A DNA stretch of 64,000 bases from NCBI GenBank assembly GCA_032622095.1, contig CP136063.1:11451814-11515813 (forward strand), read 5' to 3'. Position numbers and translations under genes: made by a program. Each line of letters opens with the position of its first letter. Positions within the stretch are counted from its first letter, which is position 1. Source of the DNA: Siphonodentalium dalli. Lineage: Eukaryota; Mollusca; Scaphopoda; Gadilida; Siphonodentaliidae. Of the stretch, positions 12,012 to 22,900 are shown piece by piece. The notes beneath the pieces are model-generated. The model saw only the letters and a program-made list of their open reading frames with translations, made no database searches and was not told the origin of the DNA.

Positions 12012-14730
12012 TTAAGTATCCAGCCATGTGGGTCGTGGTAATGGCAGCAACAACATTGGGAAAAGAGCATGAGTCCATATATACGTTCGATAGTTAACGC
12101 GTTTTGGGTGCGAATTGAATGAGTCCATGGTCGGTGGCAGTTTGTCCCTTCTCACGTTCTTCGTAGCGCAAGTCATCCAGTGATGTCGAATCACGGTTGG
12201 AATAAACCAAAGAAACAAGAGACACAAATGTTTCCCTCATATGGTTCGGAATCCGAGTCGGGTCCTCCCCCGTCTGCGTAAACGCCGGGATCAGTTCTGA
12301 GTTCATGAACTGCTGGAATAATCAGTGACATGTCCTTGCCCACAACCTTTGCAAATCATGTACTGGGATATATCGACGTCGTTTGCCATTACCAGTTAGG
12401 AAGAATAACTCGTATACCCAGTAGTACACAAAACATTGGGCACATCGCCAGAACGTCTGAGTCACCACTCCAAACAATGAATATTTCAACTTGCAGTTCA
12501 CTTGCTGCATGCCCCATGTGTACGAACATTCTTGAGTCAAGTTTATTCGCGTTCGGAATCAAGATACCCAGACCAACCGCAACCATCCTTTGATAAAAAC
12601 ATTACTTTCTTTGAATCTGGAAATCCACCCGCAAGAAACACTTGCTGGCCATGCGACAATAACAATGGTATCTTTAGGGACCAATTATTGGATAAGAAGT
12701 TGACCATGTTTATTTTGTGAAGTTCTGTTCGAGTCATGCATTCCATTCATTTCCAAAGTTTGCAACGCAACTGAGGATTTTGAATGGGGCGTGATATAGA
12801 ACCGGTTTAGAGCTGCAGACTGGCAACACAAATCCCGATATTTACCACAGTTCATATTTATGGATTGTTTTATGTTGACATGTTTACACATGAAATCCAG
12901 AGGAATCATTTCTGCTGGTGTCCCAATTTCATGCAACACAGTATCATGGTCAATTGGATGCGGCGGTTCAATGTGTTCTTCGTTGCAACTAAGCCAGTCT
13001 AAAACGACTTCCACCTCAACTGTCCAAATGTTTTGTTCATCTGCTTATGCAAACGAAATCCACGGTTATACGATTTTCCGCATACAATCCGGTTTAAAGT
13101 GGCGCCACCATGCACACATCTTCTATAACAATGTCTTCGAAGCCACTTCATAGCTCTGTACATCCCTACCATCGTCGTTATAAAATTCATCAGGGTTCCT
13201 CCATTCAATCATATGAGCCTTGCGGTATGTTGCTTCGTCGTATGCTACATAAGACCAATTCTGTCCTAGAGTCCTGAACAAATTCTGAAATCGTTTCGTC
13301 GTTGTATATACTGTTTCAAAATCAGTCGCTGAACCAGGAACCATCGGACAACATCCGTTGATTCGATTAGTGACACTAGCATGATATACACTCCAGCCAG
13401 GAACATATCCCGATTTACCTCTCTCAAAATGTACATCGAATAACTTAGTCGATATTGTGTAAGAGAACATAGCTTTTGTCTCATGTGTGCATGTTCTTTG
13501 GAACACACGTTGAACCAACGGATGCACATTGTCCAGTTAGATGCACTGGGCCCGGTTGCTTCCCTCTGAGATTAGGACACACACGAATAGTATTATCAAA
13601 TGAAATATGGGTTTCTGGTTGGCGTTCATCCTTCTTTGGAATCACACCGAAGCAAACCTACTGAGATCAGCTGCCTGATATAACACCATATTCACCACGT
13701 CGTGGTTATATCCACCTACAGATGCTGTCGCTGTCCCATATGTCATATTGGTTGGCACTGTCAGTCCGTCTCTCTCAATTTCTTCAAAACACGTGTAGTA
13801 CTGGACGATAACTGGAGTTCCTTGAGGATAGCCCTGGTGTTTGATGCGACATTGATGGCATTCTGTATATTAAGGGATTTACTGATCGCGAGTTCAGGTT
13901 TAGTCCTTGATTTATCAATAAAACACACTTTGTCAGAGTAATTCAGTTCAATCTTTTCCTTCAGTTTCTGTGTAGTGTAGACCTTGCTACACTTCGGTTT
14001 GCCTAGTTGTCGTAATATGTCCAGGAACGTTGATAGTAGATGACCCATATCATATTTGACACCTTTTTCAAAGTCCGGGAGAATACACCCATCAAATGTT
14101 CCAGTGCAATACCGTGTGGGGTAATCGTGTTACTGGATGTGGTGGTCTCCAGCAGATATTTACTATGACACAACCTGTGATGTCTTGTCTCAAGTGCTAT
14201 CAACTTCGAAAAGTCAAACCAAACACGCCATTGCATCATGTCATCCTCCTTTTCCTTCGCACATCGTTCGGTAGTTTCGCAAGATGTAAATGTACTGACC
14301 CGAACTAATGTCTTTACTGAAGTTTACTCCCAAGTGAGACAACTTTGAGCATATAAGACATCTAGTTTTGAAATCGAAATATTCTCTTGTAACTTGTGGA
14401 TTTGTCTGATCAACAGTCGTGGATGTGGGCTGTTTGACAAATCTGAGATCCGAAGAACTTGTGAAACTGGAGATTGCACAAACAACTCTTATGCAAACTT
14501 ATGTTGATATCTTTAAGGTCAATTCCATATTCTTCATATGATGATCGACGAACACCAAGAGCAACTGAAAACGATTCCAAACAAGAATCGGAAGCTTTTC
14601 GCAGATTCTCGCAGATTAGAGCTTGTGTTGTAGCTACGACATATGGAATCTTTATTTTAACATAATGATGATTAGTAATGCCATAAAGCCATAACTTGTC
14701 ATTGCTAGTTCGAGTTTTCGGTGTATGCAC
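12012..14730 (-). pseudogene. Frameshifted remnant of a large repeat-associated gene
   Basis: A series of minus-strand frames reads as one broken protein. In coding order they are 14730-14410, 14239-14003 (ETTTSSNTITPHGIALEHL), 14048-13761 (YTTQKLKEKIELNY), 13527-13123 (PMVPGSATDFETVYTT, LGQNWSYVAYDEATYRKAH, IEWRNPDEF), 13014-12685, 12746-12543 (VFLAGGFPDSKKV), 12586-12389 (VHMGHAASELQVEIFIVWSG), 12540-12322 (GNGKRRRYIPVHDL), 12306-12094 (YSNRDSTSLDDLRYEE) and 12227-12012 (LPPTMDSFNSHPKRVNY). Each piece resembles, in the same order, a protein family I recall as widely multiplied in cnidarian, mollusc and fish genomes and not functionally characterised. At least six frame changes are needed, so it is dead. 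Assignment to a transposon class is not possible from sequence alone. Confidence 0.7.
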
Positions 14731-15825
14731 TGTAAATCCATGTGTTAAGAATCCGAACGTGTTAAGTCGGCAATGTGTTCATATTTGACATGCTATGCGT
14801 TATAATACATCACGTTGATGTTAAGCTCCATTTATCATACAGTGGCCACATCACGTTGCTGTGCCTATCTGAACGTCATACTGGCGTTAAAAGATATCGA
14901 ACCGTGGTGGCCATCGCTATACTCCGTATAACGAAATTGGTATTTTTAATGAGTAACTTAGACATGAAATGTTTGCATGAGCAGAATAAAATGTTATTAT
15001 AATATAATTTTGGTTTTATTTGTACTTTTCGAGATTTTTGCGATAGGATTGAACACTAACGTTCAATAACGTGTTCATGGTACTTAACACAGGTGTGATG
15101 ATTCTCGTCCAATTCCGTAAATTGAATCGGCACGTGCCGCATGCGCAGTCGGCATCAATTCCACAAAACTTTTGGTGGGAAACTTTTCAGAAATCGCCGC
15201 CATCATTGTTTTGATCACAGCGTTCAAATATTTCTTTAATTATTCAAATAACAGGTATATATACAACTTTGCAAGGCTGTCACCCAATTAGATAATGTAT
15301 TTTTTAACCTACGGTAGACTAGTTTAGTAGTTTGAATCTAATGCAACACGTACGTTCAAAATCAAATGCAAGTTCAAGAAGTTGCAACTGAGAACTGGCA
15401 GCCGCAGTGGCATTGCCATTCCCGGCCATTGTGATTGTGACTGTCACGATTGTGACTTTTCTGTGTTACGATGATTGTGATTGTCACTGAATCTGATTGT
15501 CAATTAATTTGTCATGACTCAGACTGAGTCATGTTGACGTTGTGCCAACTTGTGCAGCCAATTGAATTCCAAATTGTCATTGTGCCAATTTCACTTTGAC
15601 TTTCAGCTTCACTGACCTCAGCAGCTCAGGCCCGCCCAATAAATTGAATAAATTCAATAATGGCAATATATAAATACAGTGAATACTATTATACTGGGAT
15701 GCCAAAAATCTTAATCTTATCTTATGTTTTAAAATAAATAAACTGGTATAAAATAAATACAAATTTCCCACCACTGACACTGTCTGACTGTCACTTTCTC
15801 GGCGGGCAATGTTTATTTTTCCAAG
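14731..15825. other. Upstream region of the transposase-like gene
   Basis: No gene is supported. Bases 15420-15520 are a run of degenerate GATTGTGA/TGTCAC repeats. Bases 15120-15230 contain GCACGTGC and CGCCGCCATC words of promoter type. A TCTTATCTTAT word sits near 15714. The coding start follows at 15826 after TTTCTCGGCGGGCAATG. Confidence 0.35.
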
Positions 15826-18360
15826 ATGGAACCAAATCATCCATTTATTTGCAATCTGTGCTATTTCACTGCACATGACTTTGGTATTTTCCAAAACCAT
15901 TATATCAGAATGCACAAAGATGACCCAAATGTTTTTGTGGCATGTGATGCAGAAAATTGTGGTTATACCACAAAGAAATGGGGAAATTTTCGTACACACT
16001 TCTCTAGAAACCATAGGCATACTAGGATGGAAGCAACTGATATGTATGCAAACATGGAAGTTGACAATGAAGATAGTAGTATTAGTACGGGAACTGACTT
16101 TGCAAATGCAGCAACAAATCCCTTCAATGCTCAGACCCAAGAATTAGTTTTTACATTGTCACTAGAGGGTCAACACAATGTATCGCAGACCAGCATAAAC
16201 AAAATAGTGAGTAGCGCTGGTACGTTATTGCAGCGCAATTTGTCTGCCTTTAACGATACAGTGAAGAAAAGGTTGTCAGAACGCGGTATTGCTGATATTG
16301 ATGGATTGTTAGATGATATACCAGTTGAAAATTTTCTAGATCAATTAGATACATCCAAAAAGCGATTAAAGTGTTATATGAAAAGTGACTCAATTCCGTA
16401 TATAGCACCAGAGTCCATTGAATTAAACCGCCGAAACATCACCAAAAATGGGCAAATTGTTGAAGTTCCGAACTTTGGTTACTACATTCGTTTAGAGCAG
16501 TCTCTGCACAATTTATTAGAGCTACCTGAGGTATGGAATTATGTACAACATCCCCATTTTTCTTCCAATGAGGATTATATGCAGGATTTTTGTGATGGTG
16601 AGTTTTTTCAGACACATCCCCTTTTCATAGAAAATAAGACTTCACTGCAGTTGATTCTGAATACCGATGATCTGGAGATTACAAATCCACTTGGGTCTCA
16701 CACAAAGAAACATAAAATATCAATATTTTATTATACACTCGGCAATATTCCACCTGAGCATAGATCAAAGTTGCAAGTTATTCAACTTATTGGTATTGCT
16801 AAGACACAAAGCGTAAGAACAAAGGGTTCATTAAATACATTTCTCAGTGACTTCATATCTGTTGTTAACAAATTGTCAACTGAGGGACTGACGTTTAAGC
16901 TTTATGGTGAAGATGTATTTTTGAAAGGTACATTGGTATTTGTTCCAGCTGACACGCTAGCTTCTAATTGGCTGGGTGGTTTTAAGGAAGGTGTCGGATT
17001 TGCCCGTAAGAATTGTAGAAATTGTGATATATCTGCCAAAAAACTGTCACTGATTTCAGTAGATCATCAAGTAACACACAGAGATGAAGATCTTCACAGG
17101 GCCCAATGTGGTAGACTTGAACAATATTCCGAAGCCGTTAGGAAATATTGGAGCAAAATGTGGGGAATAAATCAGTCCAGCTGTCTCCTAAAGATCAAGG
17201 ACTTCAGCATCACAACTGGAATGGTCCAAGACCCAATGCATATATTTTTAGAGGGAATCGTTCCTTTGGTGATGTCCCTTTTTTTCTACAGAGTTATAGT
17301 TGTGGAAAAATGGTTTTCAATCAAATGGCTCAACACACAGATATCTGGTTTCAGATATTCTTACCTTCACAAGAATAGCAAACCAGAACCAACTTTTGCC
17401 AAGAATTCAGAAGGGGGAATCAGCGTGAAGCAAAGCTCTTCAGCTATTTTAGTTCTGTGCAATATTATTCCACTAATTATCTCATCTAAGATACCCAAGG
17501 GGTACTGTTATTTGATTAATCATTTGAAGCTCATCCAGTTGGTGATGATATGCACAAGTTCATATTGCTCCAAGGATACTCCCCAGTTGTTGCGGATATT
17601 GGTAGCAAGTTTTCTGGAGGAATATAAAACTTTATATCCCAAAGCATCATTTACTCCCAAATTGCATTATTTAGTACATCTGCCCAGGCAGATGTCACTA
17701 TATGGGCCACTCAGACACCATTGGTGCATGCGTTTCGAGGCCAAACATGGGTTTTTCAAGGCTAAGCGATACCGAAATTTTAAGAACCTTCCCCTCTCTA
17801 TGGCTCGACAACACCAACTATATATGGCCCACCGGCAAATCAGGTATGATGGGGCAGGTCCAGTGAATTTTCTATATGGAGGAGATTTGTGTCCAGAAGG
17901 TACACAGTGTAACTTGATTGAAAAATATCCCCAGTTGAGCGAATGTTTCCGCACTTTGCTGCCGTCAAATGTGCCGGGATTCAATCATTTGAATTCTCAG
18001 GATTTGGGTCAATTTGCTGCTTACGTTGTTGATAATATACATATTCATGGTTTGGAATACAGGACAGGTTGTTGTTTAGTGAAAAGTTATGATAAACTTA
18101 CCGACTGTCCTACATTTTGTATTCTTGATAACATATTTGTCCTCAACAACAGCAAATACTTCATCATAGAACTAACTGAACCAGCATTCTTTGACACTCA
18201 CACTAATCATTATCAGATTGTCCCCATTGGACGATATGAATTGCTGCCATTTTGCAATCTTCAGTTTAAATGGCCTCTAAGTGTATATGTTCATGCAGGC
18301 CGTCATGTTGTTCATAACTCAAACAGTCATATGTGTGAATCCCTTGAAGAGTACATGTAA
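15826..18360 (+). CDS. Intact EnSpm/CACTA-like transposase-type protein with C2H2 fingers
   Basis: An 844-codon intronless frame. Two C2H2-type fingers open the protein (about residues 7-65: CNLCYFTAHDFGIFQNHYIR, then CDAENCGYTTKKWGNFRTHF). Later come SNWLGGFKEGVGFARKNC with CRNC (about 382-400), QDPMHIFLEGI (Asp469, His472) and LHYLVHLPRQM...GPLRHHWCMRFEAKHGFFK (about 613-646). The last two segments are the landmarks I know from EnSpm/CACTA-like transposase-derived proteins, where conserved acidic residues belong to a DDE-type catalytic core; that catalytic role is inferred. The frame is uninterrupted, unlike the second copy at 43.2 kb, so it is either recently mobile or kept by selection. 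No CACTA terminal repeats were found around it. It is probably nuclear and DNA-binding. Confidence 0.75.
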   Translation: MEPNHPFICNLCYFTAHDFGIFQNHYIRMHKDDPNVFVACDAENCGYTTKKWGNFRTHFSRNHRHTRMEATDMYANMEVDNEDSSISTGTDFANAATNPFNAQTQELVFTLSLEGQHNVSQTSINKIVSSAGTLLQRNLSAFNDTVKKRLSERGIADIDGLLDDIPVENFLDQLDTSKKRLKCYMKSDSIPYIAPESIELNRRNITKNGQIVEVPNFGYYIRLEQSLHNLLELPEVWNYVQHPHFSSNEDYMQDFCDGEFFQTHPLFIENKTSLQLILNTDDLEITNPLGSHTKKHKISIFYYTLGNIPPEHRSKLQVIQLIGIAKTQSVRTKGSLNTFLSDFISVVNKLSTEGLTFKLYGEDVFLKGTLVFVPADTLASNWLGGFKEGVGFARKNCRNCDISAKKLSLISVDHQVTHRDEDLHRAQCGRLEQYSEAVRKYWSKMWGINQSSCLLKIKDFSITTGMVQDPMHIFLEGIVPLVMSLFFYRVIVVEKWFSIKWLNTQISGFRYSYLHKNSKPEPTFAKNSEGGISVKQSSSAILVLCNIIPLIISSKIPKGYCYLINHLKLIQLVMICTSSYCSKDTPQLLRILVASFLEEYKTLYPKASFTPKLHYLVHLPRQMSLYGPLRHHWCMRFEAKHGFFKAKRYRNFKNLPLSMARQHQLYMAHRQIRYDGAGPVNFLYGGDLCPEGTQCNLIEKYPQLSECFRTLLPSNVPGFNHLNSQDLGQFAAYVVDNIHIHGLEYRTGCCLVKSYDKLTDCPTFCILDNIFVLNNSKYFIIELTEPAFFDTHTNHYQIVPIGRYELLPFCNLQFKWPLSVYVHAGRHVVHNSNSHMCESLEEYM

Positions 18361-18873
18361 CTACATTATAATATGCATACATACTACAATTACAAATGTA
18401 CTACTGTATATATAAGCAGATAGGTTTAATATAAATGTTTTCTTCAGTGCCGTGAGTTACAATCAAACTAGGCAAGACCACTCGCTTCCCCCACTTACCC
18501 CGGTAACCTTATACACTGCAGTAGGCTGGTGGTTGCAAGTACATGTCGGCTGTAAATATCGTTCTGTGTTGGAATAGCAAGTACTCACATAATATACTGT
18601 CACCTGCTAATTGTCTGACTCTACGTCGGCTGCATGCTCAATACACAATTCATGCAATGATGCGCGTATACTTTCAAAGACTTAATTCCGGAACGGTGTC
18701 AGCGAAAACATGGCTAATTTTTAGACATTGAGCCTTAAACAGCCTTTTAGACACTGCGAATCTATTAAAACATGTTACAAATAAATATCACGTGATCAAG
18801 GCACAAAATAAGACGTCAGTCATTTGCAGAATGAGGTCCACAGAGGATAAATTTAGTGATGCTAACCCGCATA
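18361..18873. other. Downstream region of the transposase-like gene
   Basis: No gene. ATATAAATG and AATAAA-like words occur but no clear polyadenylation site can be chosen. Confidence 0.3.
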
Positions 18874-18972
18874 CAGTGATGCCCACAATAATTGACCTCT
18901 TAAGTTAACCACAACAGAATTATGGGAAATTTTTCAGGATTTAGTTGGAAATATGGCTTGTTGCCATTCATC
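18874..18972 (+). mobile_element. Half copy of the TA-flanked palindromic MITE
   Basis: It begins TA|CAGTGATGCCCACAATAATT and continues with CAGAATTATGGGAAATTTTT and AAATATGGCTTGTTGCCATT, the left half and centre of the element at 36262-36444. The right half is missing. Confidence 0.75.
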
Positions 18973-19814
18973 GGAATGGCCAACTGAAGCTCAATGAATG
19001 AATGATCTAGCCTACTCAAAGACTTGTGTACACAACTATATAAACTTCTATCAATGTTATAAAAGCCTGCAAAACACATTCTTTTGTTGATTACCATTTA
19101 CAGGGAGTCAAAAGTTCAGATTATTCTTGTTGATAAAACATCTCCCCCAGAATAAATATTATATAAAGAAAAAAAAATCGCGTGCGTGCATGTATTTCAA
19201 ATTTTTTTGGCTTGAAAAAACAGGAAATCGATTTTGGCAGGCCTAAAACAGTTTGTTTATGGTCTGGATACAACCCTAATAGATGTACTCTTTTGTGTCA
19301 CAACCGGAATCAATACAAAAAATTGTAACCACCACCTGCTTACAAAACTGTATAATGTTTAGGGGGGGTGGTGTATTCCTTTTAATTGTCTGTAGACGGT
19401 ACAGCAGATTGATTCTACTGTGCATAATGTACATGTGTTAAGTACAGAGTCAACATCTTTACTTTTAATTAGGCAAAATGTGTTCTGCATGTGTGTGTAA
19501 AACCCATGGATGTATCTTCTGGGACATATCAACAAGTACTAGTATGTCATTATACATGTAGGTATCACAGGTACTGTAACTAGTATGACTTTCTAATAAT
19601 AGTTTCTATTACAATGTAATCAAACTATTAATCATTGTCTTCGAGAGCCAGAAAGCATTACAATTTTAAGATATTTAAAAACTCCCTCTTAAATGGGGCT
19701 TTTATCCTCGAACACAAGCTTATTTTTTAGATGCACGTACGTTGCCTTGCAAGTTGATAAATACCTGATAAATTGTCTAATTCTAAAAAATCCTTATTTC
19801 TCGAGAAGTTGAAC
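18973..19814. other. Region upstream of the CIDE-N gene
   Basis: AT-rich with no supported gene. An in-frame TAA lies about 60 bases before the ATG at 19815, with no other in-frame ATG between, so the start is the first available in this exon. No TATA box or initiator can be assigned with confidence. Confidence 0.35.
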
Positions 19815-19902
19815 ATGGGTATATTTAAAGTCCGGAACTGTGACCGCAGCCTCAAGAAGTTTGTAGTGTGTGATACAACTTTGAGTTCTTTGAAAGAAAA
19901 AG
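19815..19902 (+). CDS. Exon 1: first half of the CIDE-N domain
   Basis: It encodes MGIFKVRNCDRSLKKFVV and continues to SSLKEK, the opening strand-turn-strand and helix of a CIDE-N fold. It ends AAAAAG|GTGAGT, a consensus donor, leaving one base of a split codon (phase 1). Confidence 0.8.
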
Positions 19903-22900
19903 GTGAGTTGTACATTGATTTGGTTTATTATTAGTATATAAAGCAGGGTATTTTTTGTTTTGAAAATATTGATTAGCCGTTTTTTTTCAATCCTAAAATA
20001 TTGGTCAGCAGTTGCTTGAAATTAATTAGCAGTTTCTGGGCCGGGATAATTATGTTATACAAGTTATAGTCTTATATAGAACATTGTAGAGTGACTCCCC
20101 TTAGCCCAGATGCACGCAGGCCACAGGGGGCAGGAATTGTTTATTATGGATAATTATAATATTCTTGGTAAAGGGACACAGCATTTAAAAATGGTAGCTT
20201 CAGGATGAAAATTTCCTTTAAAAAAATAAAAATATTATTCACCATTTGTCATCATCATCATGCATCACACCCCAATAGGCTACTCTACACGTATAAACAA
20301 ACCCCGTCCCGATCGGACATATAATTCCAGAGATATTCGTCATTAAATCCAGATAAATTCCAAACTTTTCATCGAAAGACTTAAAGGGGTACTGTACGCC
20401 ATTTTCAATAAATTCCCGGTGATAACAACGATCTATTATCGATACTATATAGAAATATAAGTAATTTGAGTCGAAGATGTATTCTGTAAACGCTCAGGTT
20501 AATAGGCTATCTTAAAATTTAATAATTTAAAAGTTAATAATTTAATATAAATTGATTTTATGGCTCCAGCCATAAAATGGCGTCTCTTAAAATTGGAATT
20601 TCCGTGTACAAAACGTAATCAAATTATAATTGAGGGATACTGGATTAATAAAACAATTGCACACACGATCGTTTGAAACATTATGCTTATACGGGTAGAA
20701 AACCCAAGCCACTCATTGACTAGTGACCATACACTAACTTAAATGAGTATATGGGACTGCTAAGCATATAATATAATGTTTATTTGATTCATTTGGTTGA
20801 AAACTGTACAAAAATTACTCGACAACGACAATTTGTATTTTTGCATTCCGGTAAATTTGCCATCCGTAACAATACTTCGTACTCAACAGAATTTAAAAAA
20901 ATGGAAAAGTTGTTACCTTATTCTCCGACTCGGGGATTATAGAAACCAACAACAACATCTTGGGTACAGTACCCCTTTAAGTTGTCACCAACAGAATTTC
21001 ATTAATACCAAATTTATTCAAAAACAAGGACTTTCCGCCACGATAAAAACATCTTTTCAACACACCATTTCGTTTACTAAGATCTAACTTGGGTCGAATC
21101 ACGTCTGTGCTTTGACAATGACTGACATGCTCCAATTCGGTTTTTATTTGAGTTTGACATGTTTTTGTCGCTCAAACTTGGCCGGAAAATAATCAATATT
21201 TACTGTGGAGATCACTTGACCTTGATCCCACTACCTATTCCATGCCTGTCGATATACCCATTTTCATTGGTCGACGTGAAATCGATGTAATTGGGGAAAT
21301 CCAAATTACCGCATGTTCCTGGCCTGTGAAAATTGATGAAAAAAAAACCCCCTTTAGAGCCCTTCCAAAAATAAAATAACACAAATAACATCAAAACAAA
21401 AATAAGATTTAAATAATAGTTGTTAGTATTTACCTAATTCTCATAGTTTGCTATTTTACTTTCATGAAAAATCTTTAAAATAATATAAGCCAATCACGTC
21501 GCATGTTACACATTCTGCGAGTATTATCAAAAATTCAAACTGTGTACACTGTCACATTTGAGCGACAAAACATGTTTCAAAGTCAAATAAAAACCGAATT
21601 TGAGCATGTCAGTCATTGTCAAAGTACAGACGTGATTCAACCAATGCTAGATCTTAGTAAACGAAATGGTGTGTATAAAAGATGTTTTTATCGTAGTGGA
21701 ATCTGGCGGAATGTGGGTGTTTTGGATCAAATTTGGCCTTTCTGAAATTCTGTTTTGTGACAACTTACATGTAAGTCTTACATCTGGATTTAATGATGAA
21801 TATCTCTGGAATTATATGTCCGATCGGGACGGGGTTTGTTTCTACGCGTAGAGTAGTCTCTTGGGGAATGATGGATGGTGACAAATGGTGAATAATATTT
21901 TTATTTTTTTAAAGGCAATTTTTATCCTGAAGCTACCATTTTTAAATGCCGTGTCCCTTTACCAAGAATATTATAATTATCCACTATAAACGATTCCTGC
22001 CCCCTGTGACGCAGGCATGGAACAAACTGATCAGTCTATTTTCACTGGTCTCAGTGATCTGTCATTAATTAAGTGCTGTTGAAATTGAATTCTGGATGTG
22101 GCAGACCTGCATGGCCCTTCTATTTTTCAATTTTCCTTCCAGTTCTAACCATTTCTGTAAACTATTTTGTCTGTTTATTCTAATTACTATGCAATTTATA
22201 GTTATTGCTGAGAGATCAACCAAATATCGGGTTAACATACAACAGTCTAATACTAGAATCATAATATGGTAATTCAATTGTAGAATCACCGTTGTTACCT
22301 GGTGTATACACCGAAAATAGGTGACATTCATACGAAAGATGATATATAAATTATAATTTGGCACACGTCAAGTTCAAATAACATACTTAATTGAAAAGTA
22401 ACTTCATGTGAATGTCATCCATTTGCAATATGTCCGTGCCTATATTTTCTGAGCAGAAATAAAGTCTCTTGCACGTTTTCACGCTCAAATACGTTTCGTT
22501 TCGAGTTTAAAACCGCGCTTAATTTTTTAGGGGACTATCATCGGACGATCGCATTATTTGACAACAGTTTATCAAAGAGGGATAATTCTATTTCTAATCC
22601 TAGCAATTTTCGTTATGTCGAGCGCAATTCGATGAGATGTGATAGTTACATTGAAAACGCAGCGGATAAACTCGGGGGGGGGGGCTACACACATTTTGGT
22701 TATTTTTGGACGTCTGTACATCTGACGATCATAATAATTTATTTGATTGATAATAAAACACGACGAGTGATGAAAATCTCGGAAGGAATGATGATTCGCA
22801 CGTGCGATTCACTTGTCGGGAAATGAATCGCATCCACTTGATATTGGATCGCATATTGCGATGCGAAACCGAAAAAAAAATACCCTGATAAAGTGCAACC

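Noticed and set aside
15705-15725. LINE tail (TCTTATCTTAT) upstream of the transposase-like gene
   Set aside because: The word resembles the 57.8-kb LINE tail, but no LINE coding or 3' UTR sequence precedes it.
15577-16140. A 187-codon minus-strand frame
   Set aside because: Antisense shadow of the transposase-like gene and its upstream repeats.
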